From JBGOUV01 sp041477815 (lineage in GTDB: Bacteria; Acidobacteriota; Terriglobia; Bryobacterales; JACQDG01): DNA of 17,868 nt. The stretch is taken from NCBI GenBank assembly GCA_041477815.1, contig JBGOUV010000098.1, positions 1 through 17,868 on the forward strand. Direction: 5' to 3'. Below, piece after piece: positions 1 through 7,025 of this stretch. Both the position numbers and the translations under genes were made by a program. Numbering within the stretch: position 1 is the stretch's first letter; the number at the start of each line of letters is the position of its first letter. The notes beneath the pieces are model-generated. The model saw only the letters and a list, made by a program, of their open reading frames with translations, was not told the DNA's origin and did not search any database.

Positions 1-136
1 CCACCGAAGGTGATGAAGACGCGGCCGGTGCGGCCGGGCAGTTTCGCCGGTTCTTCGCCGCGTCTTCAACGGAGCGGATGGCGTGGTCAATCGGGGTTCC
101 GCTCCCTTACGGTCGCGGTTCGTTGGAGGGAGTGAG
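1..136. other. Window edge, unresolved
   Basis: No complete gene can be assigned here. On the plus strand one frame is open from base 3 and closes with TGA at 138-140, overlapping the ATG of the next gene. Its last residues (VPLPYGRGS) come from the repeated motif at 98-122, so it may not be a true coding end. On the minus strand one frame reads EPAKLPGRTGRVFITFGG towards the left edge. That looks protein-like, but it has no usable start codon after the stop near base 75. Sequence to the left is needed to decide. Confidence 0.25.
98..122. repeat. Dispersed intergenic motif, copy 1
   Basis: The core CTCCCTTACGGTCGCGGTTC lies just upstream of the hydrolase gene. Related copies occur at 1196-1217 (one base different across the shared core) and at 5387-5403 (3' part only). 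Three occurrences at gene borders in under 6 kb are unlikely by chance and suggest a dispersed repeat of this genome. Confidence 0.5.
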
Positions 137-1018
137 ATGACACCGGAAAAACTGCGAGAGTTCCAGCCCCGGCACGAGTTCTTTATCGGCCTTGACTCCG
201 ACGGCTGCGTCTTCGACTCCATGGAGATCAAGCACAAGGAGTGCTTCACGCCGGTCTTCATCCGGCACTGGAAGCTGCAGGCGGCGTCGAAGTACGCGCG
301 GCAGGCTTGGGAGTTCGTCAACCTCTATTCGGTCTGGCGGGGAGCCAACCGGTTTCCGGCGCTGGTCAAGGTGCTCGAGTTGCTCCAGGACTGGCCCGAG
401 CCCATGCGACGCGGCCTCCGCATCCCGGACCTCCAGCCGCTCCGGGACTTCATCCACTCCGGCCTGCCGCAGGGCAATCCGTCGCTGGAGAAAATGGTCC
501 ACGGGACCAGAGACCCGGTGCTGGAGCTGACGCTGGCGTGGAGCAAGGCGGTGAACCAGGCCATCGCCGAGCTGGTGGAGGGCGTGCCGCCGTTCCCGCT
601 GGTGCGGGAGTGTCTGGACAAGCTGGGGCCGCGCGCCGACTTGGCGGTGATTTCGGGGACGCCGGGCGAGGCGCTCCAGCGCGAGTGGGTGGAGCACAAG
701 ATCGACCCCTACGCGGCCATCATCGCCGGTCAGGAAATGGGTACTAAAAAGGAGCACCTGCAGGTCCTGGCCGGCGGGCGCTACGGGGACCATCGGAAGC
801 TCATGATCGGCGACGCGCCGGGCGATTTCAAGGCCGCCCGGGCCAACGGGTTCCTGTTCTTCCCGGTGAATCCGGGCAACGAGGAAGAGTCCTGGCAGCG
901 GCTGCTCGCCGAGGGCCTGGACCGGTTCTTCGCCGGGACCTTCGCCGGCGACTACGAGGCCGCGCGTCTCGCCGAGTTCGATAAGCTGCTGCCCGAGATC
1001 CCGCCGTGGAAGCGGTAA
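137..1018 (+). CDS. HAD-superfamily hydrolase
   Basis: A 293-residue cytosolic phosphohydrolase-type protein. The haloacid dehalogenase motifs are all visible. Motif I is GLDSDGCVFD, with predicted nucleophile Asp20 and acid/base Asp22. Motif II is VISGTPGE (Ser173/Thr175 area), motif III has Lys204/Lys205, and motif IV is MIGDAPGD with Asp226 and Asp230. The long insert between motifs I and II (about residues 30-165) is a helical C1-type cap, larger than in small phosphatases, and it sets substrate specificity. The start at 137 is chosen because GGAGGG at 125-130 is a good ribosome binding site 6 bases upstream. An in-frame ATG at 83 has no such site and would add 18 residues spanning the repeat. 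The substrate cannot be read from sequence. The next gene lies 280 bp away, so it appears to be expressed alone. Confidence 0.85.
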   Translation: MTPEKLREFQPRHEFFIGLDSDGCVFDSMEIKHKECFTPVFIRHWKLQAASKYARQAWEFVNLYSVWRGANRFPALVKVLELLQDWPEPMRRGLRIPDLQPLRDFIHSGLPQGNPSLEKMVHGTRDPVLELTLAWSKAVNQAIAELVEGVPPFPLVRECLDKLGPRADLAVISGTPGEALQREWVEHKIDPYAAIIAGQEMGTKKEHLQVLAGGRYGDHRKLMIGDAPGDFKAARANGFLFFPVNPGNEEESWQRLLAEGLDRFFAGTFAGDYEAARLAEFDKLLPEIPPWKR

Positions 1019-1024
1019 GGATAC

Positions 1025-1195
1025 CTAAAGCAGCTTCGTTATCCAGATGTTGCCGGTGACTTCTCGCATGGCGAACACCAGCTTGTCTCGGCGTCCTAGA
1101 TCTTGGACTAGCTCCTGACCGTGCCGATGATGAACCGCCGCGCGTACTGGCGGAGGCGGGGCGTTTCGACGACGATCCCCAGGTTTGCCGAACCA
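1025..1195 (-). pseudogene. Decayed gene tails on the minus strand
   Basis: Between the hydrolase and the kinase cassette there is no intact gene. The minus strand holds two short stretches with protein-like endings in different frames. One ends at 1025 as KLVFAMREVTGNIWITKLL, resembling the last strand of a PD40/TolB-type beta-propeller. The other ends at 1108 as VVETPRLRQYARRFIIGTVR plus Ser. Neither has a matching upstream body. I read them as relics of deleted genes, but chance open frames in GC-rich DNA remain possible. Confidence 0.25.
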
Positions 1196-1217
1196 TCCGC
1201 TCCCTTACGGTCTCGGT
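1196..1217. repeat. Dispersed intergenic motif, copy 2
   Basis: TCCGCTCCCTTACGGTCTCG matches copy 1 at 98-122 apart from one base (C to T in GGTCGCGG/GGTCTCGG). It lies in the gap before the histidine kinase gene. Confidence 0.5.
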
Positions 1218-1301
1218 GCAGCCTAAAGGGCGCGCGGCTTCGTGCCGATGTAGATACGAATGGTCAAGATGGTCAGGATACAGAAAGGACGCTAACTGCA
1301 G

Positions 1302-2912
1302 GTGACTGGCCGGCTGCTGAGAAGACCGCTCACAGAGGCCCTGGTGGTGCTCTGCTGCGATGTCGTGTTTGCAATCGTGTTATCGGTTTTGGCGGGCTGG
1401 TGGCTGGGAATAGCGTCCCTGCGGAACGTGACGCCGAGCGGGCTGCCGATGATGCCGAATACGGCGGTGGCTCTGGCGCTGGCGGCCGCCGCTTTGTATG
1501 TGGGGCGCTCGGGTAGCCGGCGCCGGGAGAGGGTGCGGCGCTGGATCGTGAGAGTCTGCGGAGCCGCGGTGGTGCTGCTGGGCGCCGTAGTCCTCGTGGA
1601 ATATCTGACCAAGTGGAATCCGGGCCTGAACCGAATTCTGTTTAGGCCGGCGCTGGAGGCGGCAGGCGGCCCCTTCCCGGGCCGAGCGTCGCACTACGTG
1701 GCGGCGGCCTTAGTCCTGCTGGGGTGTGGGTTGCTGGGGCTGCATGCGACGGGGCGGCCTCATCGGTTCTCACAATTCCTGGCGCTGGCGGGAGGGCTGG
1801 TGGCGGGGTTGGGGCTGGTGGGTCACATCGTGCGGTACGATCCGTTCTACCGGACCTCGGCCACCAGCGGGATGGCCGTGCACACGGGCATAGCGCTGCT
1901 GCTGGTGAGCGTGGCCACGCTGTTGGCGCGGCCCCAGGAGGGGTTGGTGAAGCTGCTCTTGAGCGCGGACGCGGGCGGGCTGGCCGCGCGGCAGCTTCTT
2001 CCACTTCCGCTGCTGCTGACCCTGGTGCTGTCGGGCCTGGGGCTGGCCGGAGGGCGGGCCGGGCTCTATGATCGCTTTATCGGCGTATGGCTGCTGCAGC
2101 TCACGACGATCGTAGTCTACAGCCTTCTGATCTGGATCACCGCGGAGCAAATCCATTCCACCGACCAGGAGCGCCGGCGCGCCGAGCAGCGGCTGCACGA
2201 GCGCACCGCGGAGCTGGAGACTCTGAATCGGGAGCTCGATGCGTTCTCCTATTCGGTTTCCCACGATCTCCGGGCGCCCCTGCGGGCGGTCAGCGGCTAC
2301 TCCCATGCGTTGCTCGAGGATTACGGCCCCCAGCTCGCCGGCGAGGCCCAGGATTACCTCCACTCGATTGCCGGCGGGGCGCAGAGAATGGGGAAGTTGA
2401 TCGACGACCTCCTGGCCTTCTCGCGGTTGGCGCGCAAGGGAATAGCGCCGGTCGAGATCAATATGGCCGAGCTGGCCAGATCCGTTTTCGAGGAGCTGCG
2501 GCGCGCCACACCCGAGCGCCGGCTGGAATGCAGGCTGCAACCTCTGCCCCCCGCCCGCGGCGACCGGGCCATGATCCGGCAGGTCCTGGTGAACCTGCTT
2601 TCCAATGCCATCAAATTCACGACCGCGACCGACGCCGCGCAGATCGAGGTGGGCTGCTCCGGAAACGGGTCGGAGCAAAACACCTATTACGTGCGGGATA
2701 ACGGCGCGGGTTTCGACATGCGCTACGTCGACAAGCTGTTCGGGGTATTCCAGAGGCTCCATTCCACCGAGGAGTTTGAGGGAACGGGCGTGGGCCTGGC
2801 CATTGTCCAGCGGGTGGTGGGGCGGCACGGCGGGCGGGTGTGGGCCGAGGGGAAGGTACAGGAGGGCGCGACATTTCACTTCACGCTCCCAGCGGAGGTC
2901 AAAGAGCCATGA
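1302..2912 (+). CDS. Membrane-bound sensor histidine kinase
   Basis: A 536-residue inner-membrane histidine kinase. Residues 1-280 hold about eight hydrophobic segments (around 12-35, 51-67, 85-103, 131-147, 157-177, 190-209, 230-250, 262-280). This is a multi-pass N-terminal domain with an MPNTA motif and an EYLTKWN segment, of a kind seen in front of many bacterial kinases. A short coiled coil (285-312) leads into HisKA, with the phospho-acceptor His321 in SYSVSHDLRAPLRAV. The ATPase domain follows: N-box Asn431/Asn435 (NLLSNAIKF), G1 DNG at 466-468, and G2 GTGVGL at 494-499. The family is the bacteriophytochrome-like kinases, but no chromophore domain is present. The start is GTG at 1302, with AAAGGA about 12 bases upstream. 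Its stop overlaps the ATG of the response regulator (ATGA), implying translational coupling. The signal sensed is unknown. Confidence 0.9.
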   Translation: MTGRLLRRPLTEALVVLCCDVVFAIVLSVLAGWWLGIASLRNVTPSGLPMMPNTAVALALAAAALYVGRSGSRRRERVRRWIVRVCGAAVVLLGAVVLVEYLTKWNPGLNRILFRPALEAAGGPFPGRASHYVAAALVLLGCGLLGLHATGRPHRFSQFLALAGGLVAGLGLVGHIVRYDPFYRTSATSGMAVHTGIALLLVSVATLLARPQEGLVKLLLSADAGGLAARQLLPLPLLLTLVLSGLGLAGGRAGLYDRFIGVWLLQLTTIVVYSLLIWITAEQIHSTDQERRRAEQRLHERTAELETLNRELDAFSYSVSHDLRAPLRAVSGYSHALLEDYGPQLAGEAQDYLHSIAGGAQRMGKLIDDLLAFSRLARKGIAPVEINMAELARSVFEELRRATPERRLECRLQPLPPARGDRAMIRQVLVNLLSNAIKFTTATDAAQIEVGCSGNGSEQNTYYVRDNGAGFDMRYVDKLFGVFQRLHSTEEFEGTGVGLAIVQRVVGRHGGRVWAEGKVQEGATFHFTLPAEVKEP

Positions 2913-3340
2913 ATGCCCATCAACTCGAAGTGCTCCTGGTGGAGGATAACCGGGACGACGTTATGCTCACCTTGCGAGCCTTGAAAAAGCACAACTTCAT
3001 CAACAAAGTCGTGGTGGTGAACGATGGAGCGGAGGCGCTGGAGCACATTTTCGGCGCCGCCAATTCCGGTGAACCACGCGCCCCGCGGGTGATCTTCCTG
3101 GACTTGAAGCTCCCCAAGATCAACGGCCTGGAAGTCTTGCGCAGGCTGAAGGCCGACGCGCGCACCAGAGCGATTCCGGTGGTGGTCCTGACCTCCTCCC
3201 AGGAGGACCAGGACGTGGCCGAGTGCTACAAGCTGGGGGTTAACAGCTACATTGTCAAGCCGGTGGAGTTCGACAGCTTCATGCGAGCGGTCTCGGAGCT
3301 GGGATTGTACTGGATGCTGCTGAACACGCCACCGCTTTGA
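2909..3340 (+). CDS. Single-domain response regulator (Rcp1 type)
   Basis: A 143-residue receiver domain with no output domain. The acidic pair Glu12/Asp13 (VLLVEDNRDD), phospho-acceptor Asp65 (FLDLKLPKINGLEVL), Thr95 and Lys117 (VKPV) are all present. The layout matches the Rcp1-like regulators that partner phytochrome-type histidine kinases. It likely acts as a phosphate shuttle or through protein-protein contact in the cytosol, since no DNA-binding part exists. The ATG at 2909 overlaps the preceding kinase stop and has GGAGG at 2894-2898. The next kinase begins within a few bases of its stop. Position suggests it receives phosphate from the upstream kinase, the downstream one, or both. Confidence 0.92.
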   Translation: MNAHQLEVLLVEDNRDDVMLTLRALKKHNFINKVVVVNDGAEALEHIFGAANSGEPRAPRVIFLDLKLPKINGLEVLRRLKADARTRAIPVVVLTSSQEDQDVAECYKLGVNSYIVKPVEFDSFMRAVSELGLYWMLLNTPPL

Positions 3341-3348
3341 ACCTGCTT

Positions 3349-4830
3349 ATGGACCAACTACTTCGCATCTTAATGCTGGAAGACGTCGCTGCCGACGCCG
3401 GGATGATCGAGCGCGAGCTGCGCAAGGCCAAGCTGACATTTTGGGCCAAGCGCGTGGAGACCAGGGAAGACTTTGTGCGAGAGCTGCGAGCGTTTGGACC
3501 CGATCTGATCCTTTCCGACTATTCTCTCCCCAGCTTTGACGGCCTGACGGCGATGGGTCTGGCCAGGCAACTCGTCCCCGCCACACCGTTCATCTTTGTC
3601 ACCGGTTCGCTGGACGAGGAGACGGCCGTCGAGTGCCTGAAAAACGGGGCCGTGGATTACGTGATCAAGGAACATCTGGTCCGCCTGGGGCCGGCCGTGG
3701 AGAGCGCGCTGGAGAGGAAGCGGGCCCGCGAGGCGCAAGAGCGGACGGAAGAGAAACTGCACCGGAGTCAGGAAACCTATCGGCGGATTGTGCAGACCGC
3801 GTCGGAGGGCATCTGGGTCGTGGACGTGGAGGGCGGCACCAGCTACGTCAACCGGCGCATGGCGGATTTGCTCGGCTTCACTGTGGCAGAAATGCTCGGC
3901 CGGCCGATGCTGAACTTCCTGGGCGACGAAGGCCGGGAGGTCCTGGCCTCGCAGCTCCGGGAGTGCCGCCAGGGTAGTATCAAGCAGTATGACATCAAAT
4001 TGCGCCGCAAGGACGGCGCCGCGTTGTGGGCGATCGTGTCCGCCGGCCCCATGTCCGACAGCCTGGGGCAGTTCACGGGCAGCCTGCAAATGGTCACCGA
4101 CATTACGGACCGCAAGCGCTCGGAAGAGGAGCTGGCGGAAAAGGTCAAGGAGTTGGCCCGCTACAACGCCGAGCTGGAACAGTTCGCCCACGTGGCCGCG
4201 CACGACCTGCAGGAACCCTTGCGCACGGTGGTCGGCTTCACCCAGTTGCTGGCCCAGCGCTATCGAGGCCATCTCGACGCCGAGGCCGACAAGTTTATCG
4301 GCCTGATCGTAGGCGGGGCCCACCATATGCGGCAACTGATCGACGGCCTTGTGTCCTATTCGCGGGTGACCCGGCAGGAGGCCGCTTGGGGGCCTACCGA
4401 CAGTGAAGCCATCTTCCGGCAATCCCTCGACAGCCTGGCGCAGTCCGCAGAGGAGAGCCGGGCGACGCTGACCCACGACCCGCTGCCGACCCTCCTGGCC
4501 GACCCGTTGCGCCTGCAGCAACTATTTGAGCACCTGCTCGGCAATGCCCTCAAGTTTCGCGGCCCGGATCCGGTGCGCGTGCACGTCTCCGCCCGCCAGG
4601 AGGGCGCCGAGTGGATCTTCTCGGTCCGCGACAATGGGATCGGCATCGACCCGCATCACTTCGAGCAGATCTTCCAGATCTTCGAGAGGCTGCACGGCAA
4701 GGAGCAGTATCCGGGCACCGGCATCGGCTTGGCCATCTGCAAGCGCATTGTGGAAAGCCTGCATGGGCGCATCTGGGTGGAGTCGGAACCGGGAAATGGC
4801 GCCACGTTCAGTTTCACGCTCCCGGCATGA
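3349..4830 (+). CDS. Hybrid REC-PAS-histidine kinase
   Basis: A soluble kinase of 493 residues. The N-terminal receiver domain (about 5-122) has Glu11/Asp12, phospho-acceptor Asp57 (LILSDYSLPSFDG), Thr85 and Lys107. A PAS domain follows (about 141-260, ending DITDRKRSEEE), then a coiled linker. HisKA has His285 in HVAAHDLQEPLRTVVGF, and HATPase has N-box Asn399 (LLGNALKF), DNG at 428-430 and GTGIGL at 456-461. The receiver sits in front of the kinase, so phosphorylation from a partner could gate its activity. The ATG at 3349 lies 8 bases past the regulator stop. A TTG at 3337 overlaps that stop and would add four residues. No clear ribosome binding site precedes either, which fits translational coupling. 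No transmembrane segment is seen. Confidence 0.9.
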   Translation: MDQLLRILMLEDVAADAGMIERELRKAKLTFWAKRVETREDFVRELRAFGPDLILSDYSLPSFDGLTAMGLARQLVPATPFIFVTGSLDEETAVECLKNGAVDYVIKEHLVRLGPAVESALERKRAREAQERTEEKLHRSQETYRRIVQTASEGIWVVDVEGGTSYVNRRMADLLGFTVAEMLGRPMLNFLGDEGREVLASQLRECRQGSIKQYDIKLRRKDGAALWAIVSAGPMSDSLGQFTGSLQMVTDITDRKRSEEELAEKVKELARYNAELEQFAHVAAHDLQEPLRTVVGFTQLLAQRYRGHLDAEADKFIGLIVGGAHHMRQLIDGLVSYSRVTRQEAAWGPTDSEAIFRQSLDSLAQSAEESRATLTHDPLPTLLADPLRLQQLFEHLLGNALKFRGPDPVRVHVSARQEGAEWIFSVRDNGIGIDPHHFEQIFQIFERLHGKEQYPGTGIGLAICKRIVESLHGRIWVESEPGNGATFSFTLPA

Positions 4831-4890
4831 GAAAGACACACTACGGCGTCGGTCGGGTCGGTGCAGCCCGGCCGGTTGTTTGGTTAGGTG

Positions 4891-5345
4891 ATGAAGAAAA
4901 CGATCTACAGCCTGGGGGCGCTACGGGAGGTGCTGGCAGCGGCCAACCGGCGCTACTTGGAGTTTATCTCCGCCATCGACGACCCCAGCGCCGGGATTGG
5001 CAGGTTGGGCAAGCGCAGCCAGACCGTTCACGAAAACGCCCGGTCCTATCGGGGGTTCAACCTGTTCGACGAGCAGGACGAGTGGCTGCTCCAGGTCATA
5101 GCGCGAGGAGAATTCAACATCAAGTGGGTTTCAGAACAAACGGCTGCGCGCATTCCTGCCGCAACTCAACAGCGGACAGGTCTCCCGGCTGCTGAAACGC
5201 CTGCGCGCACACGGTCTGGATCAAGCAAGCCAACCGCTGCTACAAGTACTACCTAACCACTCTGGGTCGTCTGCCGGTTGTCCTCGGTCTGAAAATGAAG
5301 AACCTTCTCATCATTCCAGAACTCGCCCAAGCACCCGCGCTCTGA
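4891..5345 (+). pseudogene. Frameshifted uncharacterised gene
   Basis: The reading frame begins MKKTIYSLGALREVLAAANR and continues through HENARSYRGFNLFDEQDEWL to FNI at about 5121. There the protein-like reading moves to the next frame, giving GFQNKRLRAFLPQLNSGQVS then RLLKRLRAHGL. It moves again at 5219 by one extra G, giving IKQANRCYKYYLTTLGRLPV and ending ALAPQ-like at TGA 5343-5345 (ELAQAPAL). Joined, it is about 151 residues with a helix-turn-helix or winged-helix-like C-terminal half. From memory this matches a widespread uncharacterised bacterial family with an SYRGFN motif. Each frameshift is one inserted base. The cause could be real decay or sequencing error. A GTG at 4888 directly precedes the ATG. 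Confidence 0.7.
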
Positions 5346-5349
5346 GGAT

Positions 5350-5370
5350 TTCTGCCAGGATTGGCAAGAA
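5350..5370. terminator. Weak hairpin between convergent genes
   Basis: TGCCA at 5353-5357 and TGGCA at 5362-5366 form a 5-bp stem with a GGAT loop, flanked by TTC and GAA that can extend it past a bulge. It sits in the 42-bp gap between the broken gene (plus) and the FKBP gene (minus). There is no proper T-run, so a terminator role is tentative. Confidence 0.3.
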
Positions 5371-5386
5371 CCCTACTGCGCAGGTA

Positions 5387-5403
5387 CTTACGGTCGCGGT
5401 TCG
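5387..5403. repeat. Dispersed intergenic motif, copy 3 (partial)
   Basis: CTTACGGTCGCGGTTCG is identical to the 3' part of copy 1. Read on the minus strand it supplies the last residues and the TAA stop (5388-5390) of the FKBP gene, so the repeat has become the gene's 3' end. Confidence 0.45.
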
Positions 5404-6164
5404 GCGCCGGCGATCTCGAGCAACTCGATCTCGAAGAGCAGCGCGGCGCCGGCCGGAATGGAGGGGCGGCCACGATCTCCATAGGCGAGGTCGGAAGGAC
5501 AAACCAGCGAAGCCTTGCCGCCGACCTTCATCTTCTGCACGCCCTCCGTCCAGCAGCGAATGACGGCGTTGAGCGCGAACTGGGTCGGCTCCTTGCGGCG
5601 GTAGGAGCTGTCAAACTCGGTCCCGTTGATCAGAGTGCCGCGGTAGTGGACTTTGACCGTATCGGTGGCTTTGGGAGAGGCCCCGGAGCCGGATCTCAGC
5701 TCGCGGTAGATCAGACCGGACTCCGTCCTGGTAGCGCCGGGCTCGGCGGCGGCCTGATTCAGATAGGCCAGGGAGGCGGCCTTTTCCCGTTCCGCCACGC
5801 GGCCGGAGCGGGCGCGGCCCAGCGCTTCGATTTTCGGTCTCCATTCGTTGAAATCGATTGCCGGTTTGCCGGCGGCCCCGTCCGCCAGCGCCCGCTTGAT
5901 GATCTCCATTTCGGCCGCCGACAAGTCGAACTGAGCCAGCGAACGCTGCAGGGAGAGGCCCAGGGAATAGATTGCCTTTTCGTCGTCCGTGGCGAGCGTT
6001 GGCGCGGCGGCCGGCCGGGGCTGGGCGGCCGGTGCGGACGCCTTCTTGGCCACCGCGGTCTTGGTACTGGCGGACTTCGTGGCCGCAGGCTTCGGAGGCG
6101 CAACCTTGGGCGCCGCGACCTGGGCCGACAGGAGGGCCGGAAAAAACAGCACTAGAGGACGCAT
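5388..6164 (-). CDS. Exported FKBP-type peptidyl-prolyl isomerase
   Basis: A 258-residue protein predicted to be secreted or periplasmic. It has an N-terminal signal peptide (MRPLVLFFPALLSAQ), then an Ala/Pro/Lys-rich linker (about 19-55). A helical dimerisation region like FKBP_N spans about 58-145 (AIYSLGLSLQRSLAQFDLS). The catalytic FKBP domain covers about 150-252, with VKVHYRGTLINGTEFDSSY, ALNAVIRCWTEGVQKMKVGG, LAYGDRG, IPAGAALLFEIELLEI and the usual aromatic pocket residues. The order resembles Mip/FkpA foldases, which catalyse cis-trans isomerisation of prolyl bonds in exported proteins. There is no strong ribosome binding site before the ATG at 6164. The C-terminal residues and stop are encoded by a repeat copy. 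It is convergent with the broken gene to its left. Confidence 0.9.
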   Translation of the reverse strand: MRPLVLFFPALLSAQVAAPKVAPPKPAATKSASTKTAVAKKASAPAAQPRPAAAPTLATDDEKAIYSLGLSLQRSLAQFDLSAAEMEIIKRALADGAAGKPAIDFNEWRPKIEALGRARSGRVAEREKAASLAYLNQAAAEPGATRTESGLIYRELRSGSGASPKATDTVKVHYRGTLINGTEFDSSYRRKEPTQFALNAVIRCWTEGVQKMKVGGKASLVCPSDLAYGDRGRPSIPAGAALLFEIELLEIAGAEPRP

Positions 6165-6471
6165 CTGTTTAGGCTAGCATCCTGAAGCACCGTGCCGCGA
6201 CCGTGCTCGAAACCACGAAACCACTGCTCCCCTGTAGATGTGGCGGCCCTGCATTTTCACCCCTCGTTGTGGCCCTCCCACGGCCCTGCGGACCTCGGCG
6301 CCGGCGAGACCCCAGAGTCAGCGGCACCCCGCCCCGGCGCATTGGCGGGCGGGCAGCCATCTGCGGTGTCTCCCCGCATTCCGCCCGGCTCTGGCTGGTG
6401 GGACCGGTAACCGAAGTAATCTGACGCCACCCTTTGCGTTTAGCCTTCGTTTTTGTTACGGTGACATATTC
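6165..6471. other. Divergent intergenic region
   Basis: About 307 bp lie between the minus-strand FKBP gene and the plus-strand arginine decarboxylase, so both promoters should be here. I see no tRNA, no convincing sigma-70 pair and no coding tail. Reading frames crossing it upstream of 6472 do not look like protein. The last 65 bases can fold, as described in the next entry. Confidence 0.4.
6407..6464 (+). promoter_or_regulatory. Possible leader stem at the decarboxylase RBS
   Basis: GTAAC-CGAAG (6407-6416) can pair with CTTCG (6445-6449) and, past a bulge of five T, GTTAC (6455-6459). The 3' arm ends directly against GGTGA (6460-6464), the likely ribosome binding site of the gene at 6472. 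It may influence translation start. Ten base pairs split by a bulge is modest evidence, and no known riboswitch class is recognised. Confidence 0.25.
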
Positions 6472-7020
6472 ATGCTCGTAGCCAAGAAGATTTTCCTCAC
6501 CAAGGGTGTGGGCAAGCATAAGGAGCGGCTGACCAGCTTCGAGTTGGCCCTGCGCGACGCCGGCATCGCCGCCCACAACCTGGTCCGCGTCTCCAGCATC
6601 TTCCCGCCCCGCTGCAAGCTGATCTCCCGCAAGGAAGGCGCCAAGTACCTCGAGCCCGGCCAAGTCGTGTTCGCGGTCATGAGCGAGAACGCCACCCGCG
6701 AGCCCCATCGTCTGATCGCCGCCTCCATCGGCGTGGCTCTCCCCGGCGACAAGTCCACCTACGGATACCTCTCCGAGCACCACTCCTTCGGCGAGACCGA
6801 TCAAACCGCCGGCGAATACGCCGAAGAGCTCGCCGCCGAGATGCTGGCCACCACCCTCAACGTCGAGTTCGACCCCGAGCGGAGCTGGGACGAGAAGAAG
6901 GAGATCTACCGCATCTCCAACAAAATCGTGCGCACCATGAACGTCACCCAGTCGGCCATCGGCGACAAGCGCGCGCTCTGGACCACCGTAATCGCCGCCG
7001 CCATTCAGATCTTCGAATAG
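6472..7020 (+). CDS. pdaD: Pyruvoyl-dependent arginine decarboxylase
   Basis: A 182-residue enzyme converting L-arginine to agmatine and CO2, the first step of polyamine synthesis from arginine. The proenzyme cuts itself between Ser41 and Ser42 in NLVRVSSIFPPRCKLI, and the new N-terminal Ser42 becomes the pyruvoyl cofactor. The flanking signature is the one of the PvlArgDC family. Further family-like blocks are GQVVFAVMSENATREPHRLI, GVALPGDKSTYGYLSEHHSF and the C-terminal MNVTQ region. Length agrees with the family (about 160-190). The ATG at 6472 is chosen over longer frames because GGTGA lies 7 bases upstream and MLVAKKIFLTKGVG is the usual N-terminus. It is followed after 5 bases by a deoxyhypusine-synthase-like gene, so the two are probably co-transcribed. 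Confidence 0.92.
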   Translation: MLVAKKIFLTKGVGKHKERLTSFELALRDAGIAAHNLVRVSSIFPPRCKLISRKEGAKYLEPGQVVFAVMSENATREPHRLIAASIGVALPGDKSTYGYLSEHHSFGETDQTAGEYAEELAAEMLATTLNVEFDPERSWDEKKEIYRISNKIVRTMNVTQSAIGDKRALWTTVIAAAIQIFE

Positions 7021-7025
7021 AAGCG

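Noticed and set aside
1770..2879. Open frame of 369 codons on the minus strand
   Set aside because: It is opposite the first histidine kinase and has no recognisable domain.
3370..4521. Open frame of 383 codons on the minus strand
   Set aside because: It is opposite the REC-PAS-kinase gene. Composition and lack of a start signal mark it as a shadow.
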